Of a stretch of DNA of 44,494 bases, positions 14,699 to 21,788 are shown one piece after another (positions within the stretch are counted from its first letter, which is position 1; every line of letters begins with the position of its first letter). The notes under the pieces were generated by a model that was given only the letters and a program-made list of their open reading frames with translations, had not been told where the DNA came from and did not search any database. Location of the stretch: the NCBI GenBank assembly GCA_050305635.1, contig JBNLFS010000053.1, positions 1 through 44,494 on the forward strand. The letters are read 5' to 3'. The position numbers and the translations under genes were made by a program. This DNA is from Thiodiazotropha sp050305635 (lineage in GTDB: Bacteria; Pseudomonadota; Gammaproteobacteria; Chromatiales; Chromatiaceae).

Positions 14699-16165
14699 AT
14701 GAAGTACAAAGACCTGCGAGATTTCATCCAGCAACTCGAATCCCGGGGGGAGTTGAAGCGCATCCGTGTCGAAGTGGATCCGCACCTGGAGATCACCGAG
14801 ATCTGCGACCGCACCCTGAGAAGAGGCGGTCCCGCCCTGCTGTTTGAAAAGGTCAAAGGCTCCCGCTATCCCCTGCTGGGAAATCTCTTCGGCACTCCGG
14901 AGCGGGTCGCCATGGGCATGGGGGAAGAGCGCGTCGAGGCGCTGCGCGAGGTTGGAAAACTGCTGGCCTTTCTCAAGGAGCCCGATCCGCCCAAGGGCAT
15001 GAAGGACGCCTGGGAGAAACTGCCGGTGTTCCGCAAGGTACTCGATATGGCGCCCAAGGAGCTGCGCAACGCGCCGTGCCAGGCGGTAGTCCAGGAGGGC
15101 GACGCGGTCGATCTGACCCAGTTGCCGATCCAGACCTGCTGGCCGGAGGACGCCGCGCCTCTGATCACCTGGGGTCTGGTGGTGACCCGCGGTCCCGCCA
15201 AGAGTCGCCAGAACCTGGGCATCTACCGCATGCAGCAACTCGGACCCAACCGGGTCATCATGCGCTGGCTGGCTCATCGGGGCGGCGCCCTGGATTTCCG
15301 CGACTGGCAGGCGGCCCACCCGGGCGAGCCTTTCCCGGTGGCGGTGGCCCTGGGGGCCGATCCGGCCACCATCCTGGGGGCGGTCACTCCGGTGCCCGAC
15401 AGCCTCTCGGAGTACGCCTTCGCCGGACTGCTGCGCGGCAGCCGCACCGAGGTGGTCAAATGCCGGGGCTCCGACCTGCAGGTCCCCGCCTCCGCCGAGT
15501 TCGTGCTCGAAGGTCACATCCATCCCGGGGACACCGCCCCGGAAGGCCCCTACGGCGACCACACCGGCTACTACAACGAGGTGGACGACTTCCCGGTATT
15601 CACCATCGATCGGCTCACCCATCGGGAGGACCCGATCTACCACAGCACCTATACCGGACGGCCACCGGACGAACCGGCGATCCTCGGGGTAGCGCTGAAC
15701 GAGGTCTTCGTACCGATCCTGCAGAAGCAGTTCCCGGAGATCGTCGACTTCTATCTGCCCCCCGAAGGCTGCTCATACCGCATGGCGGTGGTGAGCATGA
15801 AGAAGCAGTATCCGGGGCATGCCAAACGGGTGATGATGGGCGTCTGGTCCTTCCTGCGCCAGTTCATGTACACCAAGTTTGTCATCGTGGTGGACGACGA
15901 CGTCAACACCCGGGACTGGAACGACGTGATCTGGGCCATGACCACCCGCATGGATCCAGCCCGTGACACCACCCTGGTGGAGAACACCCCCATCGACTAC
16001 CTCGACTTCGCCTCGCCCGTGTCCGGTCTCGGCTCCAAGATCGGATTCGACGCCACCAACAAATGGCCCGGTGAAACCCAGCGCGAATGGGGTCGGCCGA
16101 TCCGTATGAGCGAATCGGTCAAGCAGCGGGTCGAGCAGATTTGGGATCAGCTCGGAATCGACTAA
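14699..16165 (+). CDS. ubiD: UbiD, 3-octaprenyl-4-hydroxybenzoate carboxy-lyase
   Basis: A 488-residue prenylated-FMN-dependent decarboxylase of ubiquinone synthesis, close to the 490-500 residues usual for the family. Typical sequence includes MKYKDLRDFIQQLES at the N-terminus, LPIQTCWPEDAAPLITWGLV, NLGIYRMQQLGPNRVIMRW, HPGDTAPEGPYGDHTGYYN (with the acidic residues of the active site) and STYTGRPPDEPAILG. It removes the carboxyl group from the polyprenyl-hydroxybenzoate ring. The partner flavin prenyltransferase UbiX is not in the window. Shine-Dalgarno sequence before the ATG is weak. In several gammaproteobacteria, as I recall, ubiD stands next to a ferredoxin-flavoreductase gene. Here that gene is at 20727, separated by a 4.5-kb insert. 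Confidence 0.97.
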   Translation: MKYKDLRDFIQQLESRGELKRIRVEVDPHLEITEICDRTLRRGGPALLFEKVKGSRYPLLGNLFGTPERVAMGMGEERVEALREVGKLLAFLKEPDPPKGMKDAWEKLPVFRKVLDMAPKELRNAPCQAVVQEGDAVDLTQLPIQTCWPEDAAPLITWGLVVTRGPAKSRQNLGIYRMQQLGPNRVIMRWLAHRGGALDFRDWQAAHPGEPFPVAVALGADPATILGAVTPVPDSLSEYAFAGLLRGSRTEVVKCRGSDLQVPASAEFVLEGHIHPGDTAPEGPYGDHTGYYNEVDDFPVFTIDRLTHREDPIYHSTYTGRPPDEPAILGVALNEVFVPILQKQFPEIVDFYLPPEGCSYRMAVVSMKKQYPGHAKRVMMGVWSFLRQFMYTKFVIVVDDDVNTRDWNDVIWAMTTRMDPARDTTLVENTPIDYLDFASPVSGLGSKIGFDATNKWPGETQREWGRPIRMSESVKQRVEQIWDQLGID

Positions 16166-16199
16166 ACTATTACAAATTCTCAGGATTTCGGCGCAAGGA

Positions 16200-16280
16200 T
16201 CCCGGGATGTCAAAGTTATCGGGCCGTTACCGCGCGAGCGGGACGTGAACCCGCGGAGTAACCACGAAGACAGGAAGCTA
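16200..16280 (+). promoter_or_regulatory. Leader hairpin before the parA-like gene
   Basis: GTTACCGCG and CGCGGAGTAAC form an imperfect stem around AGCGGGACGTGAACC in the leader between ubiD and the ParA-like gene. The ribosome binding site AGGAAG lies just before the ATG at 16283. It could serve as a ubiD terminator or leader structure; there is no T-run. Confidence 0.35.
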
Positions 16281-16282
16281 GA

Positions 16283-16909
16283 ATGCGTACGATCATGTTG
16301 ATGAATGCCAAGGGGGGGTGTGGTAAAACCACCCTCGCGACCAATCTCGCCACCTATTACGCCGATGACGGTAAGCAGGTTGCGCTGGCCGACTTCGATC
16401 CGCAGAAATCGACCCTCGACTGGCTGGAAGCGCGCCGGGACTACGAAGGCATCCCGGATATCGAGGCGATCGACGCCCTAGCCGGACCGGTGAAACCGGG
16501 CAAGGGAACCCAGGTGCTGATCATGGACGCTCCGGCCGGGGTGCACGGCAAAGAGATCAATGCGATGCTGCAGAAGGTCGACACCCTGGTCCTGCCGGTA
16601 CTGCCTTCACCCATCGACATGCGCGCCTGCAGCCGTTTTCTCGAGGAGCTCCTGGCCAGCGGACGGGTTTCCCGGCAGCAGACCCGGATCGGCATCGTCG
16701 CCAACCGGGTGCGCGAGAACACCCGCATCTACCACGATCTGGAGAACTACCTGGGTCATCTCAAGGTGCCTGTCATCACCCACCTCAAGGAGAGCCAGAA
16801 CTATATCCGCTCCGCGGAAAAAGGCCTGGCCCTGTTCGAACTGGCGCCCACCCAGGTCTACAACGACGTGGTTCTCTGGGATCCCCTGATTCGCTGGCTG
16901 GCGGTCTAG
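16283..16909 (+). CDS. Orphan ParA/MinD-family ATPase
   Basis: A 208-residue P-loop ATPase with the deviant Walker A of ParA proteins (KGGCGKTTLATNLA, about residues 10-23). The Walker A' is LADFDPQKSTLDWL, and the Walker B-like segment is VLIMDAPAG. LPSPIDMRACSRFLEEL and GIVANRVRENTRIYHDL are typical of short ParA-like proteins that position cellular cargo on the nucleoid. No parB, parS-like repeat or plasmid gene is nearby, so a role in plasmid partition is unlikely. The cargo cannot be inferred. It sits 117 bp after ubiD on the same strand with a good ribosome binding site (AGGAAG), so it may be cotranscribed with ubiD or have its own promoter. Confidence 0.92.
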   Translation: MRTIMLMNAKGGCGKTTLATNLATYYADDGKQVALADFDPQKSTLDWLEARRDYEGIPDIEAIDALAGPVKPGKGTQVLIMDAPAGVHGKEINAMLQKVDTLVLPVLPSPIDMRACSRFLEELLASGRVSRQQTRIGIVANRVRENTRIYHDLENYLGHLKVPVITHLKESQNYIRSAEKGLALFELAPTQVYNDVVLWDPLIRWLAV

Positions 16910-17229
16910 ACAAAGCCCGTCCCGCTAGTTGTCTGAGTAAATCGCCGGTATCACCCCGATGTAGCCCGGGTGAAACGAAGTGGAACCCGGGATCCGGCAG
17001 GATGCGAAGAAACGCGGGACAATACAAACTTTCCAGGCGAGTCACTTCTCCCACCAGCCGCGTTCACACGCTCTGCGTGGGAACGCATACCAATAGCTCT
17101 CGGCACTGACCCAGCTTGACAGGATCGTTAGTGTACCCCGATACAGATTCTGTACCATTCAGCCAGTCAGAAAGGGACCCCGACAGCCCTATACCCAAAT
17201 AAACAAGCAGCATTGACAACCTATCAAAC
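16910..17229. other. Intergenic region with a TAGCCCGGGT palindrome
   Basis: No gene is seen. TAGCCCGGGT (16962-16971) faces ACCCGGGAT (16985-16993), a dispersed palindromic element. A degenerate relative with AACCCGGGATC occurs around 18328. The rest, up to the VapB operator, shows nothing I can name. Confidence 0.5.
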
Positions 17230-17257
17230 AAAGGCATATACCGATGTATATGCCTTT
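17230..17257. promoter_or_regulatory. Perfect inverted repeat, VapB operator
   Basis: Twelve-base arms AAAGGCATATAC and GTATATGCCTTT around a four-base CGAT spacer, ending 17 bp before the vapB start. A perfect palindrome at this place is what AbrB-fold antitoxins bind for autoregulation. The vapB ribosome binding site CAGGAG follows directly (17260-17265). Confidence 0.8.
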
Positions 17258-17274
17258 ATCAGGAGTACGCTTCG

Positions 17275-17517
17275 ATGGCACACTCAGAACGCCATGTCCG
17301 CCTGTTCCGCAACGGACGCAACCAGGCGCTGCGTATTCCCCGAGAGTTTGAGCTGGACGGCAACGAAGCACTTCTCCGCAAAGAGGGTGATCGACTCATC
17401 GTGGAGCCCATCCGCAAAGGCCGGCTGCTCGAACTGCTCGGAACACTCAAACCCCTGGAGGAATCCTTTCCAGATATTGATGAGAATCTACTCCCACTGG
17501 ATGATATCGTACTCTGA
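17275..17517 (+). CDS. vapB: VapB-type AbrB-fold antitoxin
   Basis: An 80-residue antitoxin. The N-terminal swapped-hairpin DNA-binding domain reads HVRLFRNGRNQALRIPREFE followed by ALLRKEGDRLIVEP, the SpoVT/AbrB pattern of VapB proteins. The C-terminal tail (about 50-80, LLGTLKPLEESFPDIDEN) is the part that normally wraps the toxin. A perfect palindrome and an AGGAG site lie upstream. The toxin gene starts three bases after the stop but is interrupted and carries a stop codon, so this antitoxin appears to be an orphan that may still repress its own promoter or neutralise a VapC elsewhere in the genome. Confidence 0.92.
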   Translation: MAHSERHVRLFRNGRNQALRIPREFELDGNEALLRKEGDRLIVEPIRKGRLLELLGTLKPLEESFPDIDENLLPLDDIVL

Positions 17518-17519
17518 AC

Positions 17520-18164
17520 ATGGCTTTGCGCTATCTCCTAGTGTAGTGTCCTATATAAATCATGTATTTAGAAAGCCACTCAAGCCGCGAGTGCAAGGCG
17601 TACCCCAAGGGCATTTCCTTCGGGGCACAGCCCGTAGGGAATGGCTATTCCCTTTCCAAGGGCTGCAACGCGGCAATCGTGGCTTGAGTGGCTTCCCGGA
17701 GGGCGAGCGATGTGATTTATACGCCATCTCAGGATAGGCCTCGTCTAAATATATGATTTATATAGGTCACTGCACTAGATACCAATATCCTTTCCGATCT
17801 GATAAGACACCCCCAGGGCAGTATCGCTAAACGTATCAGCGAAGTTTGAGAAGACACCATCTGCACCAGTATCGTTGTTGCCGCAGAACTCCGATTTGGC
17901 GCAGCAAAGTCAGGCTCCCAACAACTATCCGATCGGGTTAATCTGATCCTCTCCGCCTTGGAAATCCTGCCCCTGGAAGTACCGGCCGATCATCGTTACG
18001 GAGATATCCGACAGTACCTGTCAAGCCGAGGGATACCTATTGGTCCGAACGACCTGCTGATTGCCGCCCACGCGCTTTCACTGGATCTTGCTGTCGTCAC
18101 TGCAAACACCCGCGTATTCACTCGCGTACCCGGGTTGAAGGTAGAAAATTGGTTGTCTGATTAA
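17520..18164 (+). pseudogene. vapC: VapC PIN-domain toxin, disrupted by MITE and nonsense codon
   Basis: The ATG at 17520 encodes MALRYLL, then a 237-bp insertion. The frame resumes at 17778 with DTNILSDLIRHPQGSIAKR. Joined, the gene would give about 135 residues, the usual VapC length, with the PIN acidic residues in LLDTNIL, AELRFG and NDLLIAAHA and the TANTRVF strand. A second lesion is TGA at 17847-17849, where relatives would be expected to have Gly (V-G-E-D), so even precise loss of the insertion would not restore the toxin. VapC proteins are tRNA- or rRNA-cutting ribonucleases; this copy should be inactive. The intact ORF at 17958-18164 is only its C-terminal third. Confidence 0.9.
17542..17778. 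mobile_element. MITE inserted in vapC (237 bp)
   Basis: Terminal inverted repeats TGTAGTGTCCTATATAAATC and, on the other strand, TGCAGTGACCTATATAAATC match at 18 of 20 positions and extend further with TAG at the inner end. Inner arms AGCCACTCAAGCC and GGCTTGAGTGGCT also pair, so the element folds back on itself. CTAG occurs on both flanks (17538-17541 and 17775-17778) and once in the reconstructed vapC, so it is the target duplication (or its TA core). No transposase is encoded, and the source family is not identified. TA/CTAG targets fit IS630-like elements. Confidence 0.88.
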
Positions 18165-18449
18165 TACTGGAGTCATGTCAGCATCGCCATGCTGCCTTGA
18201 TTGCTGCACTCAGGGCGAAGGGAGACATCTGGGGGGTGTATGATCACGCAGTGCTTCGCATTCTGCCGGATCCCGGTACGGGGTGAGAATCGCTACTCCT
18301 GAGATTCCCGCATGTCCGAAGCAGCGGAACCCGGGATCAACCCTCTGGAGCTCCGAGGCGGGCTGTTTGAGCGTAGCGAGTTCCAGCCCCGCCGGTTTTA
18401 GTGAGCATCACAGCGATCCCACGCGGAGCGTGGCCGCGCGATAAATTTA
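18165..18449. other. Intergenic region with a partial dispersed repeat
   Basis: No gene is seen. Bases 18357-18420 match the left half of the repeat at 6088-6310, including the GGCTGTTTGAGCG...GTTCCAGCCCCGCCGG hairpin. The A-tract and the TTTTCTTTTGG palindrome are missing. Confidence 0.6.
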
Positions 18450-19541
18450 TCAATCGATACTAATCAGGACAGGCGGTGACGGCGGAGCAAGGCTGCTTGA
18501 GCCAATGAGCGAAAAATATTTAGGGCCAATTCGCTTGTCATCAACGATCACATCATCGAGGTAATAGGCTGACTGCATTGTCGACCCCCAGGAATAGGTA
18601 TTGCTGTTATTCCCCCCAAAGAATATCTGATTCCACAATCTGCCTTGCGCGGGTGCCGGTGTGGGCCAGGTTTTATTGTCCATGACCTGAGTGGCATTCC
18701 CAGCAGAATCATAAACCCAGATATCCCAGTCCGTCGTGGTCGCATGTTGTGTTACATGGTATTCGATTCCAAACCAGCCTCCCAGATAGGCATTAAGATT
18801 CATGTCCCCATCCGACGCCCATTTATCATTCTGATCCCCATCATCACCTTCTACATGAATGGTGATGCCCGGAGCGGAACCGTAGTTATACTGTTTGATA
18901 TGAGACAAAATACTCCAGTATTCACTATAGGTGTTTCTGTCCGGACACATCGCAGAAGCACAGTCGATATTGAAAGTAGTGAACTTCCAAGATGAATACC
19001 AGGTGTAGTCTTCACCGGGTGTATAGACCCCTGTAGCACCCGCCTGACATGACCCGCCAAGGCACGATGTTGGAAACTCATTTTTTGGGATATTCACCAT
19101 GAAAAACAGGTAGAACTCTTCGTAGCCTTCACCCATGAAAAATCCCAACCTGCTGGGTCCGGCCGCGGTCTCGCCGATATCGATGGCTACTGATTTACTC
19201 CCTCTCCATACCCGATCATCCCCGAAAGCGCCGATCCAATTATCCGGCGGCAATCGGCTATCACCCCACATGGAATAGTAACCCCAGGCTGAATCAGAAC
19301 CATTCAAGAGTTTGGGCATTTTTGAAACATCGTCCGTGTTTCCAATTCGGCCTTCTGTACGCACCCAGTCCGCCAAGCCATCAAATGTCTCGACAAAGTC
19401 GAAATCCCAATCAATACTCAAAGTCGATGATTGATTGCCGAAACTCGGTGCCGCGTTGGCTGTCGAAAAGCCTGCATTCGAGATACAAATTAAGGCGGCG
19501 AAAAGATAATTCGATAGTGAACCTCTGCGACCTACGCTCAT
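18450..19541 (-). CDS. Secreted protein of unknown function, probable beta-sandwich
   Basis: A 363-residue exported protein. From the ATG at 19541 the N-terminus (MSVGRRGSLSNYLFAALICI, then SNAGFSTANAA) is a Sec signal peptide with cleavage near ANA-AP. The body is rich in Trp, Tyr, Asp and Gly and short strand-like segments. The C-terminal YYLDDVIVDDKRIGPKYF resembles the closing strands of jelly-roll (concanavalin-like) carbohydrate-binding or lyase proteins. Cys pairs (TSCLGGSCQ and DCASAMCPD) suggest disulfides in the periplasm or outside. A polysaccharide lyase or lectin is possible, but no catalytic residues can be assigned. It stands alone on the - strand downstream of the vapBC locus. 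A further ATG at 19592 would lengthen the signal region unusually. Confidence 0.72.
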   Translation of the reverse strand: MSVGRRGSLSNYLFAALICISNAGFSTANAAPSFGNQSSTLSIDWDFDFVETFDGLADWVRTEGRIGNTDDVSKMPKLLNGSDSAWGYYSMWGDSRLPPDNWIGAFGDDRVWRGSKSVAIDIGETAAGPSRLGFFMGEGYEEFYLFFMVNIPKNEFPTSCLGGSCQAGATGVYTPGEDYTWYSSWKFTTFNIDCASAMCPDRNTYSEYWSILSHIKQYNYGSAPGITIHVEGDDGDQNDKWASDGDMNLNAYLGGWFGIEYHVTQHATTTDWDIWVYDSAGNATQVMDNKTWPTPAPAQGRLWNQIFFGGNNSNTYSWGSTMQSAYYLDDVIVDDKRIGPKYFSLIGSSSLAPPSPPVLISID

Positions 19542-19702
19542 GATTCTGTCCCTATTTACATTCAACGATCCGTTCACCGATTTGAGACCCACATCAGCGC
19601 AAAGTCCGCAATCAGAGCAACACTGTTACATTCGCAGACCAAAGCACCCCAAACAATAAAGTGGCCGCAAAAATGTGACGCACGGCTCGAGGCAGACCGG
19701 AA

Positions 19703-20566
19703 TCACTCCAGACAGGCGGGCAACCCCTGCGCCAGTTCGGGGTAGACCAGGGTCACCCCCAGTTCCTCCAGCATTTTGCGGTTGCTCAAGCGGCGGGACT
19801 CTCCAAGATAGGAAAGCATCCCCGGGGACAACTGACTTTGCGCCTCGGCAAGACCGATCAGCGGCGGCCGGGGCATACCCAGAAAATCCGCCACCCGGTT
19901 GAAATAGCGGGTCATGCTTTCCGGATGGCCGTCACACACGTTATACACCTCGCCAGAAACGCCCCGCTCCATGGCCGCACGGGCCACCCGTACCAGATCG
20001 AGGGCGTGGATATGATTGGTGATCGGCGCCTCGGCTTCGGAGACCATGGGCAATCCCTTGCGCAAACGCTCCACCGGCAGCTTACCCGGCCCGTAGATAC
20101 CCGCGACCCGCAGGATCACCAACGGACGCCCTGTGGCTTCACTCCAGGCCCGCCAGCGCTGCTCGGCATCCAGCCGCCGCCGCGCCCGGTCCACGCTGGG
20201 CGCCGGCGCCCGAGTTTCATCCACCCACGCTCCCTGGCAATCCCCGTATACCCCGGTGGTGCTCAGGTAGACCACCTTGCCCGGCTGACCCGTTTCAGCG
20301 AAAGCGTCGATCAGCCGCGCCACCCGGGTGTCCTCGACCCCCTTAGCCGGAGGTGGGGCAAAATAGAACAGGGACTCATCCGCCAGAACTGGCGGGGATA
20401 CAATCGACTCATCCAGGTCGCAGGCCAGAGCATCGATACCCGCTCCAGCCAACTGCTGACGACGGGTTTCGGAACGCACCCAGCCTCGAACCGGCACTTC
20501 ATCGACCTGGTATGCCTCAGCCAGACGGCGACCGATGTCGCCGCACCCCACGATCGTAACACCCAT
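19703..20566 (-). CDS. NAD(P)-dependent epimerase/dehydratase-like SDR (YeeZ-like)
   Basis: A 287-residue atypical extended SDR. The Rossmann motif GCGDIGRRLA (about residues 8-17) binds NAD(P). Further typical segments are VVYLSTTGVYGDCQGAWVDE (strand 5 region), PLVILRVAGIYGPGK and YNVCDGHPESMTRYFNRVADF. The usual YxxxK pair is not obvious, as in the YeeZ branch of atypical SDRs, so catalytic activity is uncertain. The closest family known to me is E. coli YeeZ. It is divergent from the ferredoxin-flavoreductase gene with a shared 160-bp gap. No cofactor partner or pathway can be named. Confidence 0.87.
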   Translation of the reverse strand: MGVTIVGCGDIGRRLAEAYQVDEVPVRGWVRSETRRQQLAGAGIDALACDLDESIVSPPVLADESLFYFAPPPAKGVEDTRVARLIDAFAETGQPGKVVYLSTTGVYGDCQGAWVDETRAPAPSVDRARRRLDAEQRWRAWSEATGRPLVILRVAGIYGPGKLPVERLRKGLPMVSEAEAPITNHIHALDLVRVARAAMERGVSGEVYNVCDGHPESMTRYFNRVADFLGMPRPPLIGLAEAQSQLSPGMLSYLGESRRLSNRKMLEELGVTLVYPELAQGLPACLE

Positions 20567-20726
20567 AACCCAAAGGACTCCCGGTTTTATTCCTGTTGAA
20601 AATCAGCGAGAATCGCGGCCTTACAGTAAGATGGCCACACTTCGCAACAGCAGGCTCCCATCGCCACGGGTGCAGAAGTACAGCCGCAGACCCAGTTTAA
20701 CCAATGAATCCATCGCAGGGCAGCCC
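20567..20726. promoter_or_regulatory. Divergent promoter region, SDR and flavoreductase genes
   Basis: A 160-bp gap between two outward-facing genes. The longer ORF that would start the flavoreductase at 20535 reads low-complexity sequence through this gap and is rejected. The flavoreductase ribosome binding site is AGGG before 20727. No palindrome of note. Confidence 0.4.
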
Positions 20727-21743
20727 ATGAGTCACAGAGTGCAGGTAGAGCCGAGTGGTCACCAGTTCACCGTAGAAGAGGACGAGACCATTCTCGCAGC
20801 CGCGATCCGCCAGGGCATCAATCTGCCCTACGGATGTCGCAATGGCTTCTGTGGGGATTGCCGTGCCACCCTGAAGAGCGGCAGGGTGCACTACCCCGAT
20901 GGAGTGCCCCCGGTGATGGCCGAGCATGAAACCGAAGCCTGTTATACCTGCCAGGCCAGCCCGAGTTCGGATATCACCCTGGGGATCACCGAAATCACCC
21001 AGGCCCAGGACATCCAGACCCGAATCATGCCCTGCAAAATCGATCGCATCGAGCGCCTCAACGACGATGTAATCCGCCTCTACCTAAAACTGCCGGAAGG
21101 TGAACGCCTGCAGTTTCTGGCGGGACAATATCTGAACTTCGTGCTGCAGGACGGCAGCCGGCGAGCCTTTTCCATCGCCAACGCCCCTCACGATGACGAC
21201 TTCATCGAACTACACATCCGGCATGTCAACGGCGGCGCCTTCACCGACTCGTTATTCAATGGCATGAAGGAAAAGACCATCCTGCGCATCGAAGCGCCCC
21301 TGGGCAGTTACTTCCTACGGGAGGACTCGGAAAAACCGATCATCCTGATGGGCGGCGGCACCGGTTTCGCGCCGCTGAAAGGGATCATCGAACACGCCTT
21401 CCAGATCGGCGTAAAGCGACCCATGCACCTCTACTGGGGCGTGCGCTCCCGGGTCGATCTCTATCTGCCGGACCTGCCTGAGCGCTGGGCCAGCCAATAC
21501 CCGAACTTCCGCTACATTCCGGTCCTCTCGGAACCCGATGCGGATTGGCAGGGCGAGACCGGCTGGGTACACGAAACCGTGGTGGCGCAGCATCCTGACC
21601 TGAGCGGATTCGAGATCTACATGAGCGGTCCGCCACCCATGATCCAGGCGGGTAAAGAGGCTTTTCTGGCCCATGGCTTGTCCGGTGAGGCGCTTTACTC
21701 CGACTCGTTTGAGTACGGCGCTGCGGCTGCTTCAACAAGGTAA
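20727..21743 (+). CDS. Ferredoxin-NAD(P)H flavoreductase (AscD / CDP-glucoseen reductase-like)
   Basis: A 338-residue electron-transfer enzyme. The N-terminal plant-type ferredoxin domain has the [2Fe-2S] ligands C37, C42, C45 and C75 (YGCRNGFCGDC...CYTC). The FAD domain has RAFS (146-149) in place of RxYS, and the NAD domain has GGGTGFAPL (about 209-217). Automatic annotation often labels this architecture CDP-6-deoxy-delta-3,4-glucoseen reductase, but no sugar genes are here. A housekeeping role tied to ubiquinone synthesis is suggested by its frequent neighbourhood with ubiD in other gammaproteobacteria (my recollection). The ATG at 20727 gives the natural MSHRVQVEPSGHQF start of the ferredoxin fold. 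It converges on the diguanylate cyclase gene. Confidence 0.92.
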   Translation: MSHRVQVEPSGHQFTVEEDETILAAAIRQGINLPYGCRNGFCGDCRATLKSGRVHYPDGVPPVMAEHETEACYTCQASPSSDITLGITEITQAQDIQTRIMPCKIDRIERLNDDVIRLYLKLPEGERLQFLAGQYLNFVLQDGSRRAFSIANAPHDDDFIELHIRHVNGGAFTDSLFNGMKEKTILRIEAPLGSYFLREDSEKPIILMGGGTGFAPLKGIIEHAFQIGVKRPMHLYWGVRSRVDLYLPDLPERWASQYPNFRYIPVLSEPDADWQGETGWVHETVVAQHPDLSGFEIYMSGPPPMIQAGKEAFLAHGLSGEALYSDSFEYGAAAASTR

Positions 21744-21788
21744 CCGGCATTCACCAGATACAACCCCATCGCATGCGTTAACTCAGCT

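Noticed and set aside
14471..15643. 390-codon ORF on the - strand
   Set aside because: Antisense to ubiD, whose own protein is unmistakable.
17958..18164. Separate 68-residue gene
   Set aside because: It is the in-frame C-terminal third of the broken vapC.
20535..20726. Longer start for the ferredoxin-flavoreductase
   Set aside because: The extra 64 residues are not ferredoxin-like and run through the divergent promoter region; the ATG at 20727 has a ribosome binding site.
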